NCBI RefSeq assembly: GCF_000143535.2
Contig: NC_037315.1
Coordinates: 1,178,001-1,242,000, forward strand
Reading direction: 5' to 3'
Length of the DNA stretch: 64,000 nt
DNA from: Botrytis cinerea B05.10
Lineage: Eukaryota > Ascomycota > Leotiomycetes > Helotiales > Sclerotiniaceae
Part shown: positions 11,677 to 23,408 of the stretch, piece after piece
Layout: each line of letters starts with the position of its first letter
Position numbering within the stretch: the first letter of the stretch is position 1
The notes under the pieces: model-generated
What the model was told of the DNA's origin: nothing
The model's input: only the letters and a program-made list of their open reading frames with translations
Database searches by the model: none
Position numbers and translations under genes: made by a program

Positions 11677-12826
11677 GATAATTGATTGATTCAAGCGTAT
11701 CGATGGTGGGAGAAGTTTCGCGACAAAGGATTTTTGCGTTGTCGACTATTTGATGAGGTTGTTGTGAAGTTGCGTTGCGAGTGAGATGTTAATAAAGATT
11801 GAAGATTGAAGCTCGAGCGATTAGAGGGGCCGTGTAAGTCCAAAGTTCCCTTGACGCGGCGAGTAGGCTGAGCGGCACGATGGTGGATCTAATTTCAGGT
11901 ACCTAGTGATCACCGGGACGAGTTGCCGAATGAAAAATCCCTATGAAATTAAATTGATGTCAAAGTATTGCAAAAATAGGAAGCATGGAGAGAACGAGAA
12001 GTCCCAGATATATATGGATCGAAAGGAGTCTTGGGTATTCATGGGGGCGGCTGAGCTGAGTTGTGTGGTCTTTCGTCCTGACTGATTCACCCAGCTGTTC
12101 CAAAAGCCCCAGAATGACGGATGCCAATACTCGATGTGAGTATTTGTGAGTCCTGGTGAGCCACAGAAAAAAGACATGTCGACTGCACCGTGAAGAGGTG
12201 TATGGACGGACACGGACACTGACACTGACAAGAGATATCATGCCTTCTCAGATGCTCTTTGCGTTATCCTCTCCCATTTGACTGGGTACCTGACTGACAT
12301 GTACTCATTGTTGCGCCCGGTGAGCAACGGCTGCAGAGTAAACTTTGTTGCGATGCATACCGACGTAAGGATCACCTGCTATTCAACTCACTCCCGGGTG
12401 AAATGAACTTTGTGCACATCGTACATCTTTATCCTTCATATCGCACTCCTCAATATTCTCATGATATATACCTGTCGTGGCCTGGCAGGATAGATTCCAC
12501 TTTCTCGTACTCGTACACCGTATACCGGTACGCAAGTACGCAAGTACACATTACAAATCTCAATCAAAGCATCTGGAGAAAAAAGTGGAAATGCAAGCAA
12601 ACCTCCATCGGCATTACCCAACTCATGATCCGCCCTACTCTACTCTAGCACATCATCCCTCACCCTCCAAACGCATCTGAAACATAAAATTATTTTTACC
12701 CCCCGCTCATCACTCGTCATTTCACCTCCCTCACACACCCCTCTCCCCTCTCCTCTCTCCCCTCTCCCCCTTCTCAACCATCTAGAGTCCCCCCCAACAC
12801 GACCTCCATCGAACCCAAGCCAAACC
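11677..12826. other. Divergent intergenic region between PEF1 and GCG1
   Basis: About 1.15 kb between two head-to-head genes. The side next to the plus-strand gene is very C/T-rich (12700-12790), typical of fungal core promoters and leaders. No other gene is supported. Confidence 0.55.
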
Positions 12827-14286
12827 ATGGGCGACACCTCTCTCCCTCCCGACACCTCTACCAATCCCGAGAGCGAATTCTGGATATTCGGATACGGGTA
12901 CCTATTCCCCTCCACGTCTCACTCTACTTTGCCCACCTAGATACCACGATGCATACACACATGCCATCCCCAGCTAACCCAATTTCCAAACCACAGAAGT
13001 TTAATCTGGAAGCCCCCTCCACATTTTGGTACAATGCAATTCTCCTCCTTCTCCTTCCCGTATCTCTTTGTACTGCCCTCTTCAAGATATATACCCAGGT
13101 ATCTATCTACCCACATTGCACCTAAACTCCCTCCAAAAAGGACAAAGTACCTACCAGTACCTACCTACCTAACTATCTCCAAAACCAACCCCTTCCCATA
13201 AATACCAGAAACCCAAACCCAAACCCCAATCCCCAATTCCCAATTCCCAATTCCCTAACAAACCCCCCAACATAGATCGTCGTATTCCAGGCTACGTAAC
13301 AGGATATGTGCGAAGATTTTGGCAGGTATGAACTTAATTTTATTTTTATACATAGCCCCCCTTCCCCCCTCCCCCCCTTTCTCTAATCGACATATCCGGT
13401 TTGTATGGCTGAAGTTTAAGGATTCTCATTTCTTTATCAAACTGTTTTCTTTCATTGCTGTATATATGAGATCATGCAAATAAGAGTGTTAGCTAACAGA
13501 TCGATATCCAGGCTAGGTGAATAAATCACCCTCTTCCTCCCGTTTCCCATCCCAACTCCCTCCCTAACACCCTCTAGCGAAGACCACCGCGGTACCCCCT
13601 CCTCCCCCGGCCGTGTCGTAACCCTAATCCCACACTCCCACTGGCTCACCCTGTCCGATCCACATTCTCTCTCCTCCTCTTCCTCCCCTTCCTCTCCCCC
13701 TAAAACATGGGGCGTCGCCTACCACATCCCCTCATCCCATGTCGCCCAAGTACGCGAATATCTCGACATCAGGGAGATAAACGGTTACACCATCCACTAC
13801 ACCGCATTCCATCCCGCCGCCTCCTCTAACAACGACGACAACAACCAGCCACAGCCAATTCAAACCCTCCTCTACATAGGCACCCCCTCCAATCCTCAAT
13901 TTACTGGCCCCCAGGATCCGCAGGAATTAGCTGAACATATCTTCCGAAGCGAAGGCCCGAGTGGTTTGAATCGTGATTATCTTTTGAGTTTGGATGTTGC
14001 TTGTATGTTGCCTCGGTTTCCATTTTGATTTTCGTCTCTGTATATTTTGAATGCTAGTCATTACTATATATATCTGCACTAGAGATGAATAACCATGCTA
14101 ATAAGTCTAGTGGACGAATTGAGTCCTGAGAGTGGCGATGATCATATCAAGGACCTGGCGAATAGGGTTCGGAAAATAGTCGAGAAGCAAGGAGGTGTTG
14201 AAGTAGAAGCTAGTCACACAAAGGCTATAGATCATGAGCTCAAGAAGGTTACAAGCACGGATGAGCAGGAGGAGACTGAAAAGTAA
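12827..14286 (+). CDS. GCG1: ChaC-like glutathione-specific gamma-glutamylcyclotransferase
   Basis: Cytosolic enzyme that cleaves glutathione to 5-oxoproline and Cys-Gly. Exons: 12827-12897, 12997-13028 (32 nt), 13276-13325, 13512-13516 (5 nt), 13578-14002 and 14111-14286; 252 aa. The spliced protein reads WIFGYGSLIWKPPPHF, then RRIPGYVTGYVRRFWQASED, then HRGTPSSPGRVVTLI. These are the diagnostic N-terminal motifs: YGSL binds the gamma-glutamyl group, and RRFWQxSxDHRGTP is near-universal. Further on are VAYHIP and EYLDIREINGY, whose REINGY carries the catalytic Glu region, then a conserved LDELSPESGDDHIKDLANRV tail. The 5-nt exon (GCTAG, encoding A and part of S) is required to join RRFWQ to SEDHRGTP in frame. 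Between the third and fifth exons no single intron keeps frame. Confidence 0.9.
13512..13516 (+). other. Inferred 5-nt microexon (GCTAG) of GCG1
   Basis: The preceding intron 13326-13511 has donor GTATGA, branch AGCTAAC at ~13490 and acceptor ATCCAG. The following intron 13517-13577 has donor GTGAAT, branch CCTAAC and acceptor CTCTAG. Inclusion gives FWQ-AS-EDHRG; exclusion gives a frameshift. Confidence 0.7.
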
Positions 14287-14699
14287 CGCGTGAAAGAGCC
14301 ATTCATTCATTCATTCCCTTTTTTGGGGTATTATTTGCCATAGAAACCATAGAGACCTGCAGAGATATGCAGTCTTCATAAAGAGAGCTTGATCAAAATG
14401 ATCGTGACTCGAAAATACAGGCAGACTTGAAAAACATTTGTTAGATGTTAGAAAGAAAAAGTGATCGAGCAAGGTAAGATAACCCCCTCCAAACTCCATG
14501 CAAGCATCATATTGCTCGCCAGACCAGAACCGCTGCCAGAAACCACAAGGTAAATTTTAAGCTGCCATCGAAGAAGATGAAAACATCATAAAATCCACCC
14601 CACGAAAAACCTTCGCTGAGAACCCCAGGCTGACTTTTCTTGTTCTCGGAGAATGAGAGACCTTGAAGAAGAGAAGAATGCCGACCAGTCGAAAACAAT
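14287..14699. other. Convergent 3' flanks of GCG1 and the RRM gene
   Basis: About 410 bp between two converging stop codons, with a short CATT repeat at ~14302. No gene seen. Confidence 0.5.
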
Positions 14700-15677
14700 T
14701 TATTGGTTTCCTCCCCAGCTTCCGGCGTTTCCACCACTTTGATTGCGGTCGTATCCTCCTCCGCCAGAATATCCACCGCCACCACCGCCAGAGTAGCCTA
14801 TAGACAATTATTAGTATGCTTATAAAAGTTAAGAATATCCAAGGGGTAACTTACCGCCGCCACCACCACCTCCATTGTAGCCTTTATCACCTCAATTGTT
14901 AGTAAATGTTATTCAAATATTCACGACAGACTGGTCGAGCGAGATCGCTTACCTCCGCCACCAGAGTATCCACCACCTATATTATGCACCGTCAGTAAAA
15001 TTCGTGCGATCATTGAAGGAGGAATCATTAAAGGGAATCTTACCTCCGCTGTATCCACCACCTCCGGAGTAACCACCGCCGGAGTTGTTGTTGTCATATC
15101 CACGACCACCGCCGTATCCTCCACCACCACCTCCATATCCACCGCCGCCACGGCCTCCATATCCACCACCACCTCGGCCACCACCGAATCCGCCACCGCC
15201 ACCACCTGAGCGGTCGTTGCCGGCGCGCTCGGAAGCCTTGTCGACACGAATGGTACGGCCATCAAATCTATATGTATGTCAGCTTGCGTCTAGGAATTTG
15301 AATACTGGAACAAACATACTCGACACTGTTCATCTCCTGGATAGCCTTCTCAGCATCGGCCTCAGGGGACGAGTCAGGGTTGCCTTGTCCATAACGAACG
15401 AAGCCGAAGCCACGGCTACGGCCAGTGTCGCGATCCTTGACAACAACCTGTATTAATCAAGTCAGTTTCTTATCATGCAGTCGAGCTTATCGATGAAGGG
15501 AAGCGTAGAACATACTGCTTCTTCAACAGTTCCGAATTCAGAGAACTTCTCACGGAGAGCGTTCTCATCTGTGTGCCAAGCAAGGCCACTAATGGTGAAT
15601 GTTAGCCAATCTGACAGGTGAATGGGTCTGGAATAGAATGTAAATGTTTGGACTTACCCAATGAATAATTTAGACAT
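14700..15677 (-). CDS. Glycine-rich RNA-binding protein (single RRM)
   Basis: Minus-strand exons: 15677-15658, 15588-15516, 15447-15320, 15267-15044, 14976-14953 (24 nt), 14890-14855 (36 nt) and 14797-14700; 200 aa. The N-terminal RRM (residues 1-80) has RNP2 LFIGGL and RNP1 RGFGFVRY, followed by [11 protein letters not shown]. Residues ~95-200 are GGY/GGGG/RGG repeats. This layout is that of GRP7/RBM3-type RNA chaperones, which bind single-stranded RNA and often respond to stress or cold; RGG arginines are possible methylation sites. The last three introns all cut after the first base of a Gly codon, so the 24- and 36-nt exons can be skipped without changing frame. It is convergent with GCG1. 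Confidence 0.92.
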
Positions 15678-18600
15678 GATAGATAATTCTCGAAAACCTG
15701 GCTGAAAGTCTCAATGTCCGCACGCATTCACACCAAAAGAATCGCGCCATTTCAGGCGGGAGTTGTGTATACGAGAGACGGACGAATCACACAAAGAAAG
15801 ATACATCGAGGCAAAAACAGGAATCCGCAAAACGGAGATATGGAAGGGAGGGGTGATGTGGAATGAATTTGGAAGCAAATCGCAAAAAGACAGTCAGGTC
15901 AGCTAGCACAAGCAGGAGAATCGGACGAACTTCTTGAAGGATTAGAGAGTCGAGTTGGAGGGAAATGTCGAGATTTCCTTGTTGTTGTAGTTGTTGAAGA
16001 GGGTATCGGGGCTGAAACGTGAATCACAGATCGTGGGAAAGATATTATTCAATCGGACGACTGAAATGACAGTGCGATCTGATAAAAAGTAAGAGTGCGA
16101 GGGGAAATCGCGAAAGAAGAGATTGATGAGATTGAGACTGAGACTGTGGGATGAGTTGGTTGTAAGGAAGAGGAAGGAGGTTGTAGGGAAGAAGGTCGGG
16201 AGGGAAGATTTGTGTTCGACGAAGGATTAAGCGCAAAGCAAAGCGGGGGAATTGAAAGAGACTGCATATGACTACTAGGTATTGTTGCCCCTCCCCTCCC
16301 AAAAGATTCACTAAGCACTAGCGTCTGCGCAGAAGAAGAGGAAGGCGCTGATTCGATCCCTGGCCCTCACCACACCTTGACGGGGGCTCACGGTCCACCC
16401 CCGATGGAGTTAGATCTGCTGGCCCATACCAAGTTCCAGTTCTCAACAACAAAACATCCTCAAGCGGCATCCCACGCCACTGCCCGCTTTGGAAGATCAG
16501 GGAATGCCTCACTCATTTGCACCGCAATCGCATGAGACGTCCAGCCAATGGCAGATCGACGTGTGCATGAGAAACGCCCATCTCCCTTTGGGCATACATT
16601 CTCCGCTGTTCCATTCCATTTGCGTTCTGTTTGGTCCCGGACACGGAAATTGGATGATCTCTGCACCTGCGGTATTGGTATTCACTCCTCACTCCAGGCC
16701 TCGCGGTATGATTCTGTGCGACATTTGGCCCGCAGCAAACAAAAAGCAGGCGGCGATTCACGCGTCCATGCAGACACTGGCTGGAAGAAAAAGGCCCAAG
16801 GCGAGGGTTTTCTGGATGCTTGATGCTCCATGATCTTCCTTTGGCTGTGTGCATCTGTTGCCCAATATTTGTTCATGCTGCGGAATTGATCAGGACTGTC
16901 TAGATAGGTACCCAGGTAGGGATCGGAATCTCCGAATTTCGGCATTGATATGTCGCAATCTATATAGCTGCACACCTAAATACGAGTCGGTGGACATATA
17001 CAATACAACACAATGCCTCCCTTCTCGCTGTTCATCATACGATCAATCCATGGACAGAGGATAAGTCATAGATCTCCCTTCGAGCCCTTCCATCTCATAG
17101 CTCTTCCAAGCTTTCCAACTTCCAACCCAATGAATGATGCGATATCTCGTAAGCTTTATTTAGCATGGGTTCCCAGTTCCAACATCCTATCGTATGCATT
17201 ATCCCCCAAGATCAACCTGCAGACATGCAGATGGTCCCCCAATTGGCAACAAAAGATGATATGAAGCTGCTGAGCTGTGAGCTGTGAGCTATGAGCTATG
17301 GAGCTGTAAGCTATTGAGCCAATAACCTCCAAACTATAAATCTGGTGTGAATATCAAGAGGAGCTTGGGATCCAGGATTGTTATCGATTGCGCCCCATTG
17401 CTATCCACCGAGGTGGGGTAAAACCTAATCCAAGGGTCGTGTGTGGTGCGGAAGTGGAGCTCTGCCTCTAAAATAGTCCAAGTGCCGTGCGCTGAGCACA
17501 ACTACCAAGGTACAAACTCCGACCAACGGTTCCCATCCAGTGGCCACATTTCTAACTTGCTGCGAAAACTCGGGCCACAGGCAGACGAGAATGGGAGTGA
17601 GAGTGAGAGTGAGAGTGAGATGAGAGCGAGGTTGACGTTGACGTTGACGTTGACGTTGACATTGACATCGACATTGACGTTCAATAAGTTACTGGCACTG
17701 CATATACTACGAATATAAAGTCCCATTGACTCGTCACCAAAGAATGATTGATAACCGATGGGGATGGATTTTGATTATTCAATCAACCGAGTTTTCCCTT
17801 TCGATAATACAACATGAACAACACCCGTTCTATTCTATTCACGCAATTCATTCGCGCATATTCTTTTACACAGCAATCGCTACATGCATGGCTCTGGAAC
17901 TTCCCCATTCGAATTTTCTTCATCACATCCTTTGCATCCCCTTCATCCTCTCCATCTTCAATTCGCAAAAGTCATCCATTTATCCCACAATCATGCTGGC
18001 AATCATGCTACTAAACATCTCCACCATCTTCGATCTTCCGCATACAGAGCCCAGACAACCCTTGGAACTTACATGCATCGAAATCAACCCACGTGCACAC
18101 AAAGCTATGCTCCATTAACATGAATCTAGAACTCAATGCGACCCTTCGAATGATGTGTAATCATCTAGTAAGCCGATGCATGTCATGAAATTTCAATAAA
18201 AACCCCTGTGCTTCGTCTAAAGTTTACCGGTGGTCAAGACCGGACGGATGGTGGCATGGTGATTCTGGATAATGTCTTTTCATTCGTATGATTCGATGCG
18301 GGGAGTCGTGGCAGTGGTTGTACGAGAATGCGAGATAATCAGATTTTTACATCGTTGATACAGGTAGGTATACAGCAGATATGGGTGTAGCAATTCCTAC
18401 CCGTGAAAGCCTTGAAGGGTGTGATAGGTTTGATGATTATCGTGATAACTCACATCTCACATCTCACAACAGCATCCGCATTCTCTTCCAATCAGGTGAT
18501 GGGGAGATGGCATTGAGGTCCAGATCAACATTCTCGCAGCTTCGCTTTTACATCTGATCAGAAGTTGGACTGAAACGCCGTGGCGATTTGATGTTTGCAC

Positions 18601-19039
18601 ATGTGCGGGATAGGGCTGCAATTACCCACACCGCCATTTATCTCTTTCCTCGTTGCTGATGTATCTTGGAGACATGCGGCTCTTGTGAACTGCCATAGAG
18701 TTGATGGAATAGCTTGGCTCTGTGATATGATTTGCCACAATCAAAGGCAGTCGGTAGGCATTAGAAGACAGCTTGAATCAACGTCTTCAGCAGTGGCGAA
18801 ATATTACTATAATGACGATGAGGATGTGGCGATGGGTCTGTAAGTTCTTCAACATGCTCTCGTCCAGGGAACATGATGCCAAAGGGCTGTGATGGAGATG
18901 GAGATGGAAATGTATTGACGACAGGTTGAGCCATTGGTCTAGTTTGACAGGCAATGTCCCCTAACGTTTCCTTCTGAGTTGAATGTACCCAAGTACAAAT
19001 TCGGTAGGTTCGCACCTTCCACTTCTTCACTTATCAACA
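15678..19039. other. Long intergenic region with low-complexity repeats
   Basis: About 3.4 kb. The first ~400 bp is the promoter/leader of the minus-strand RRM gene. From ~16318 to ~16850 the DNA is noticeably more GC-rich and open in several frames on both strands, but has no recognisable protein. Around 17268-17318 there are degenerate AGCTGTG repeats, and at 17595-17681 hexamer tandem repeats. No gene is supported. Confidence 0.45.
17595..17681. repeat. Adjacent hexamer tandem repeats, (GTGAGA)n and (GTTGAC)n
   Basis: About four GTGAGA units (17595-17620) are followed after ~10 bp by about eight GTTGAC/ATTGAC-type units (17631-17681). The second array contains a few transition variants. 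Confidence 0.85.
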
Positions 19040-22000
19040 ATGCCCTCTTTCCCTAAAGCTGGGAAAAGGAATTACTCACCATGTAAGTTCATTTCATCCC
19101 GATAAGTTCACATGACCATTCCTTTCATTCCGGTTCACAATGTAATACTTTCGCCCTTTACTGTCTATCTTGTCCTTGCATCATTTGCTTTTTCTCAAAT
19201 GGAAGACAACCACCAATCTCGTAAGCGCAGACACGCTCATGGGCACGAAAGTGAACATTTAGAGCCGAGAAAACACCACAAGCATCACAATCACCATAGC
19301 ACAAGTCCAAGATATGATCGAATCCTTTCTCCAAAAACATCCGTGGAAAAAAGACCGCCACTCGTAATCAGAGATCGGAATGAACTATCTGCGGGCAGAG
19401 ATTATGTTCGCAACTGGCTTGCACATACTCAAAATGAGGACATCATCGAACCGCCAAAACAATTTAATGCTGAATTAGGTAGACAAGCACTTCTAGTTTA
19501 GGCTATGCTTCCCATGACTATATGTACTGACACTTCCTCAAGACTCCAGTCGCCCACAGAAGAAATCAAGGTGTTTGGGTCATGACCATACAGCACATGG
19601 ACCTGTCGAGATTAGAAACATAACAGATCCGAGGCCGAAGCCTTATCAAGAGCACGCATCATCTGATAGTTCTTTACTCGAAGCTTCAAAGATGCCAGTG
19701 GTAGATGAACGAACCAGAATCCCTCAAAAAACAAACGTCGCCATCCGTGGCCATGTCAAGGAACGAACTCGATCTCACAAAAACCAAATGAATGTGCTAT
19801 CAACTGTAACTTCCACTTCGTCTGGATCTTCTGCGGTGCAGCCAAAACAAGGAGCATTTGAGAAAAGAGCGCGCCATAAGACAAGGGAAGACCGGTATGA
19901 CACAAAGAGGAAAGCCGATAAATCAGAAGCTGTCGATAAGCGAATTAGAACAAGGCGAGAAAAAAGAGGCGACCGAAAGAAGGCCGCAAGAAAGGCTAGT
20001 GAGGATCTGATGAACAATTTCGCATCAAACAAGATAGGCCAAGATCGTTTAACAGTGAGTAGAGCCTTAGCCTTGAAGTTCAGGAACTGATTGTGCCAGG
20101 TACGCCCTTCAAATGGCCCGGGCATCTTTCAAAATGGCAGAGCTTCTTCTCCACCGAGACGACGAGGATGTAGGTTTCATTGGTACCGGGCTTTTTAAAG
20201 AGAACTACTAACTTATTTGTAAGTACCCGACCTCGCTTTCTCGGAAATGGAATTCCTTCAACGCTCTGGGAAGAAGTCGCATGTCAACGATTCTATTGTG
20301 GTTCCTAAAAGTCAGGCCAAGGAAAAGAGGAAGGCTGCGCGAGCGCAAGATGAGATAGCAGAATTCTTTAAACCATCCAAGACGCCAGTAAGGGATAATA
20401 GTTCCACTATGGACCATCTCACTTCTCCAACTTCAATAGCTAAAGTCTCTCTATATGAGAGACAACTGAGAAAAGACCGGGAGAATGATCGACATTGGTA
20501 CTACACGGAGGATTTGACGGCTCGTATTGGCAAGAAGAGAAGTCATTTAATGGAGCCTGCCAGTAAGCAGGTGCAATTCAATGAATTGCAATTCCCGGAG
20601 AAACTCACTCCCAAACTTCACTCCGAGGAGATCAGCAATCGCAAGGTGCATTACGAAACTGTAGATAGCGTTGTGACGTGGTCAGAGTCCCAGAATTCTC
20701 CTGGTGCTACTATGGCCTCACGTCGAGCAAAAGAACAATATTGTCAGAGGCAGATAAGTGCAACGCCGGACTCGATACGGAATTCTATCGAAAGAACGGG
20801 TATATTTAAGGATACAGGTATTGAGAGTTCAAGTCGACGAAAGTCGAATATACAACAGCCTGTGAATGAAGAACTGCAAGGGGCAGGAGGAAAAGATGTC
20901 ATATCCACCATAGATAGTCCAGTTGAGACGAGCAGAGAGTTTTCTAACCTGGGCAAAGATTCTATTATCAATTCCCATGAGATTGGCCGACCCCCAAGTT
21001 TTCAGCAACCGGATTGTTTGCCTCAACTTCCGTCGCACATGCAAAAGAAAACAGAACAACCCTTGTCGAAAGGGAAAATTCCCATCGCAGTGGATGTTCG
21101 CGACGATGGACTCCGCAGAATTGTTGTTGAGTATTATGATTCAAATCGTGGCTGGTACCGGGGGGAAGAATCTGAATCACCTTTCAGATCACCAGAACAT
21201 CCATCTAAGCCAACGACTGCACTTATAACAAGACCACTTACCCGCCAACAAATAGCACGTAATGCGAGAATTAAACGTCCATCAACCACCCTTCCAGTGA
21301 TCCGGGAAACTAGCGACGAAAGCCGAGAAAATCCCATTTCGTCAATGTCTAGTATTTCAGGAAAAGGGATACAGCGAACAGAATCTGCTTCTGTGCGGTC
21401 ATCAAGCGGGAAGGGAGACATGCAGAGACATACATCTTCTACCAATGCCAGTGAGCAATTAGATGATGACATACTTGAGCCACGGGTGTCTGAGCAGATG
21501 TTTCCGCAGACGAATTCCCAATTCCAGCAACAAAGCATCAAAAACATGAGCAGAAATTCGGTTTCCCAGACTACAATTTTAGATGGAGAGAGAAAGCAGC
21601 CCCCCGAGGTAAGAACGGCCAACATGAATGGTAGAACATTTACACCTTTAAGGGCAACCTCACACAAAAGCCCAAGCAGGAATTATTTGCAATTCTCAAC
21701 TCAGCCTCCGCCCTGGATAGAACATGGAAGTTATCATGAACTGTCAAGGCAACATTTTCCATCTATCCCCCGTTCACCACTTATTCGAGTTCCATCGCTC
21801 TATGCTCGACAAATGGAACCGAAGCAAGAGGAAGGTCAAATTACGAATGGTGCATTCAATGAAAAGCGTGAAGAATATGGATCCTACAAATTGCAAGAAC
21901 CTTGTTTCGGCGTGGAAGCGTATGAAGAGAATCGGGACAATTTAGAAACAGAATTGAAAACGTCTTACGGTGTGGACGGCGTCCTTGATAGTCGCCGATA

Positions 22001-22364
22001 CATGGATGATCTTGGTGAGCTTGGACCTCAAGAAGCAAACGTGTATCGCAATTCAATATCAGGATACGAAATGGCCGGACTTCGCTACGATAATCCGAAT
22101 CGCCATTTCCGAGCCAATGAATATCACATTCAAGATGTTCGAGGGGAAGAATACAGCCCTTGGGATAGTGACAATCATTTTCTTCAGGAGCCTTGGATTG
22201 AGAATCGGCAAGATTTACAACAACCCTATGAAATTGAGTATCATAACGATCAATTGGTCCGACCTTCGTTTCCTTCATACCGGGAACTAAATGAAGGCCG
22301 GGACGAGAATGCTTCGGAGACTATCTTGATGCAGAGATTTTGGCGGCCAAATCCTCAATACTGA
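19040..22364 (+). CDS. Large low-complexity protein of unknown function
   Basis: Exons 19040-19082, 19206-19478, 19543-20054, 20100-20169 and 20224-22364 give 1012 aa. All junctions keep frame, and intron 4 has a consensus CTACTAAC branch. I recognise no catalytic domain. The N-terminus is His/Arg/Lys-rich, residues ~150-270 are strongly basic (KRARHKTREDRYDTKRK and similar), and short ordered-looking islands occur: GRDYVRNWLAHT near 75, PDLAFSEMEFLQRSGKKS near 302 and RQLRKDRENDRHWYYTEDLT near 372. The C-terminal 300 residues are rich in Tyr, Asn, Arg and Glu. A nuclear or RNA-associated scaffold is possible but not shown. The weakest point is the first junction (acceptor GGAAG at 19205). 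A start at ATG 19199 in exon 2 is the alternative. Confidence 0.7.
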
Positions 22365-22694
22365 GAAGATGGAGACCAATTGTGTTGTAATTTGTAAAGG
22401 CTAGACGGAGCGATATCAGAATTTGGAGCATCTTGGAGACGTTCTATCTCTATGCCTTGATTTATTCACCGAGACGTTATATTATCAGCACATCCACAGA
22501 TTCAGGGGAAGAATCGAAAAGATTAGGACTGAATGGTATGGTACTGCATGTCCAACATAAAATTTGACAGAAACTTGCTCACAGTCCTCATTGTCTCCAA
22601 TTTTAGCTCGAATTTGAGTTATTTATTTGAAAATTTCAATTCCTATGACCCTTTGATGATCCAAAAGGCCTGTCAGGACCAACGCCCCTATGAT

Positions 22695-22706
22695 CGGAAA
22701 AAACCG
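22695..22706. promoter_or_regulatory. CGG-N6-CCG inverted triplets upstream of AOX
   Basis: CGGAAAAAACCG is an inverted CGG pair of the kind bound by Zn2Cys6 factor dimers. The Neurospora AOX element (AIM, bound by AOD2/AOD5) uses N7 rather than N6 spacing, so the match is imperfect. It lies ~700 bp from the AOX start. Confidence 0.25.
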
Positions 22707-22744
22707 CTGCGACAAGATCCTAAAATATCCGTGTGTACTGACAT

Positions 22745-22758
22745 CATGTGATCACATG
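22745..22758. repeat. 14-bp perfect palindrome CATGTGATCACATG
   Basis: Perfect inverted repeat in the AOX upstream region. It could be a dimeric factor site, or chance. Confidence 0.5.
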
Positions 22759-23408
22759 ACCCACAAGGCTGAGGTTGGCGGGGCGCATGTCAAATGGTTC
22801 AAATCCCATTCAAATCCCTTGTTTTCGTTTTCATCCACTTAGAATGATCGAATTGAATATCGCATTCCGGTGAATTGACTATTGTCGGCGATTAATTGAA
22901 GCTTGGCTCATATTAGGTTATGGGTCGCGGGTGAAAATAGAATGCGAATGTGCCTGGGTCCCACCGCTCTGGTGTTTGTTTGTTTTCTTACTTTGATATG
23001 CGCTATTCTCTGATAGCAGGTGCACCCAAGACCAACCACGGAAATCCTTGGGTCAAGTGTCATACAAAGAGAAATTTCAGCTCTTCCGTATCTTCTTCGC
23101 GGTAATTTGAGTTTGTGGTGAAACCGGTACGAGACTTCCACTGGCGTTCCGTGTCTTCTTCTTTGCTATGTCAGCTTGTCTAGACGCTTACCCTTGATAC
23201 ACTTGTTGCTATACGTATCTTTTTTCTTTACCTTTCGAGTGAAATAAATAGTAGCCATCCGTCCTGCTTTGTGGCAATTAACAAGTAGTACTTTCAAATA
23301 TTCAAACATTCAGATACATTTTTACTTCTACCTACCCCGTACTACCTTTTACTGGTATCACGTCGCATCACATCACATCAACTCAGTCATATTCCAGTTA
23401 CATACTTG

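Larger units (their letters stand above)
22365..23408. other. Intergenic / AOX promoter region
   Basis: About 1.04 kb between the unknown large protein and alternative oxidase. It contains the palindrome at 22745-22758 and a CGG-N6-CCG pair at 22695-22706. The segment just upstream of 23409 is C/T-rich with CATCA repeats. Confidence 0.5.

Noticed and set aside
11185..11685. Plus-strand frames of 139-166 codons
   Set aside because: They are antisense shadows of the Pro/Gly-rich exon of the PEF gene.
15085..15456. Plus-strand Pro-rich 123-codon frame
   Set aside because: Antisense of the Gly-rich tail of the RRM protein.
16350..16370. GATTCGATCCC as a possible tRNA T-loop
   Set aside because: Flanking bases do not form a 5-bp stem and no cloverleaf is visible.
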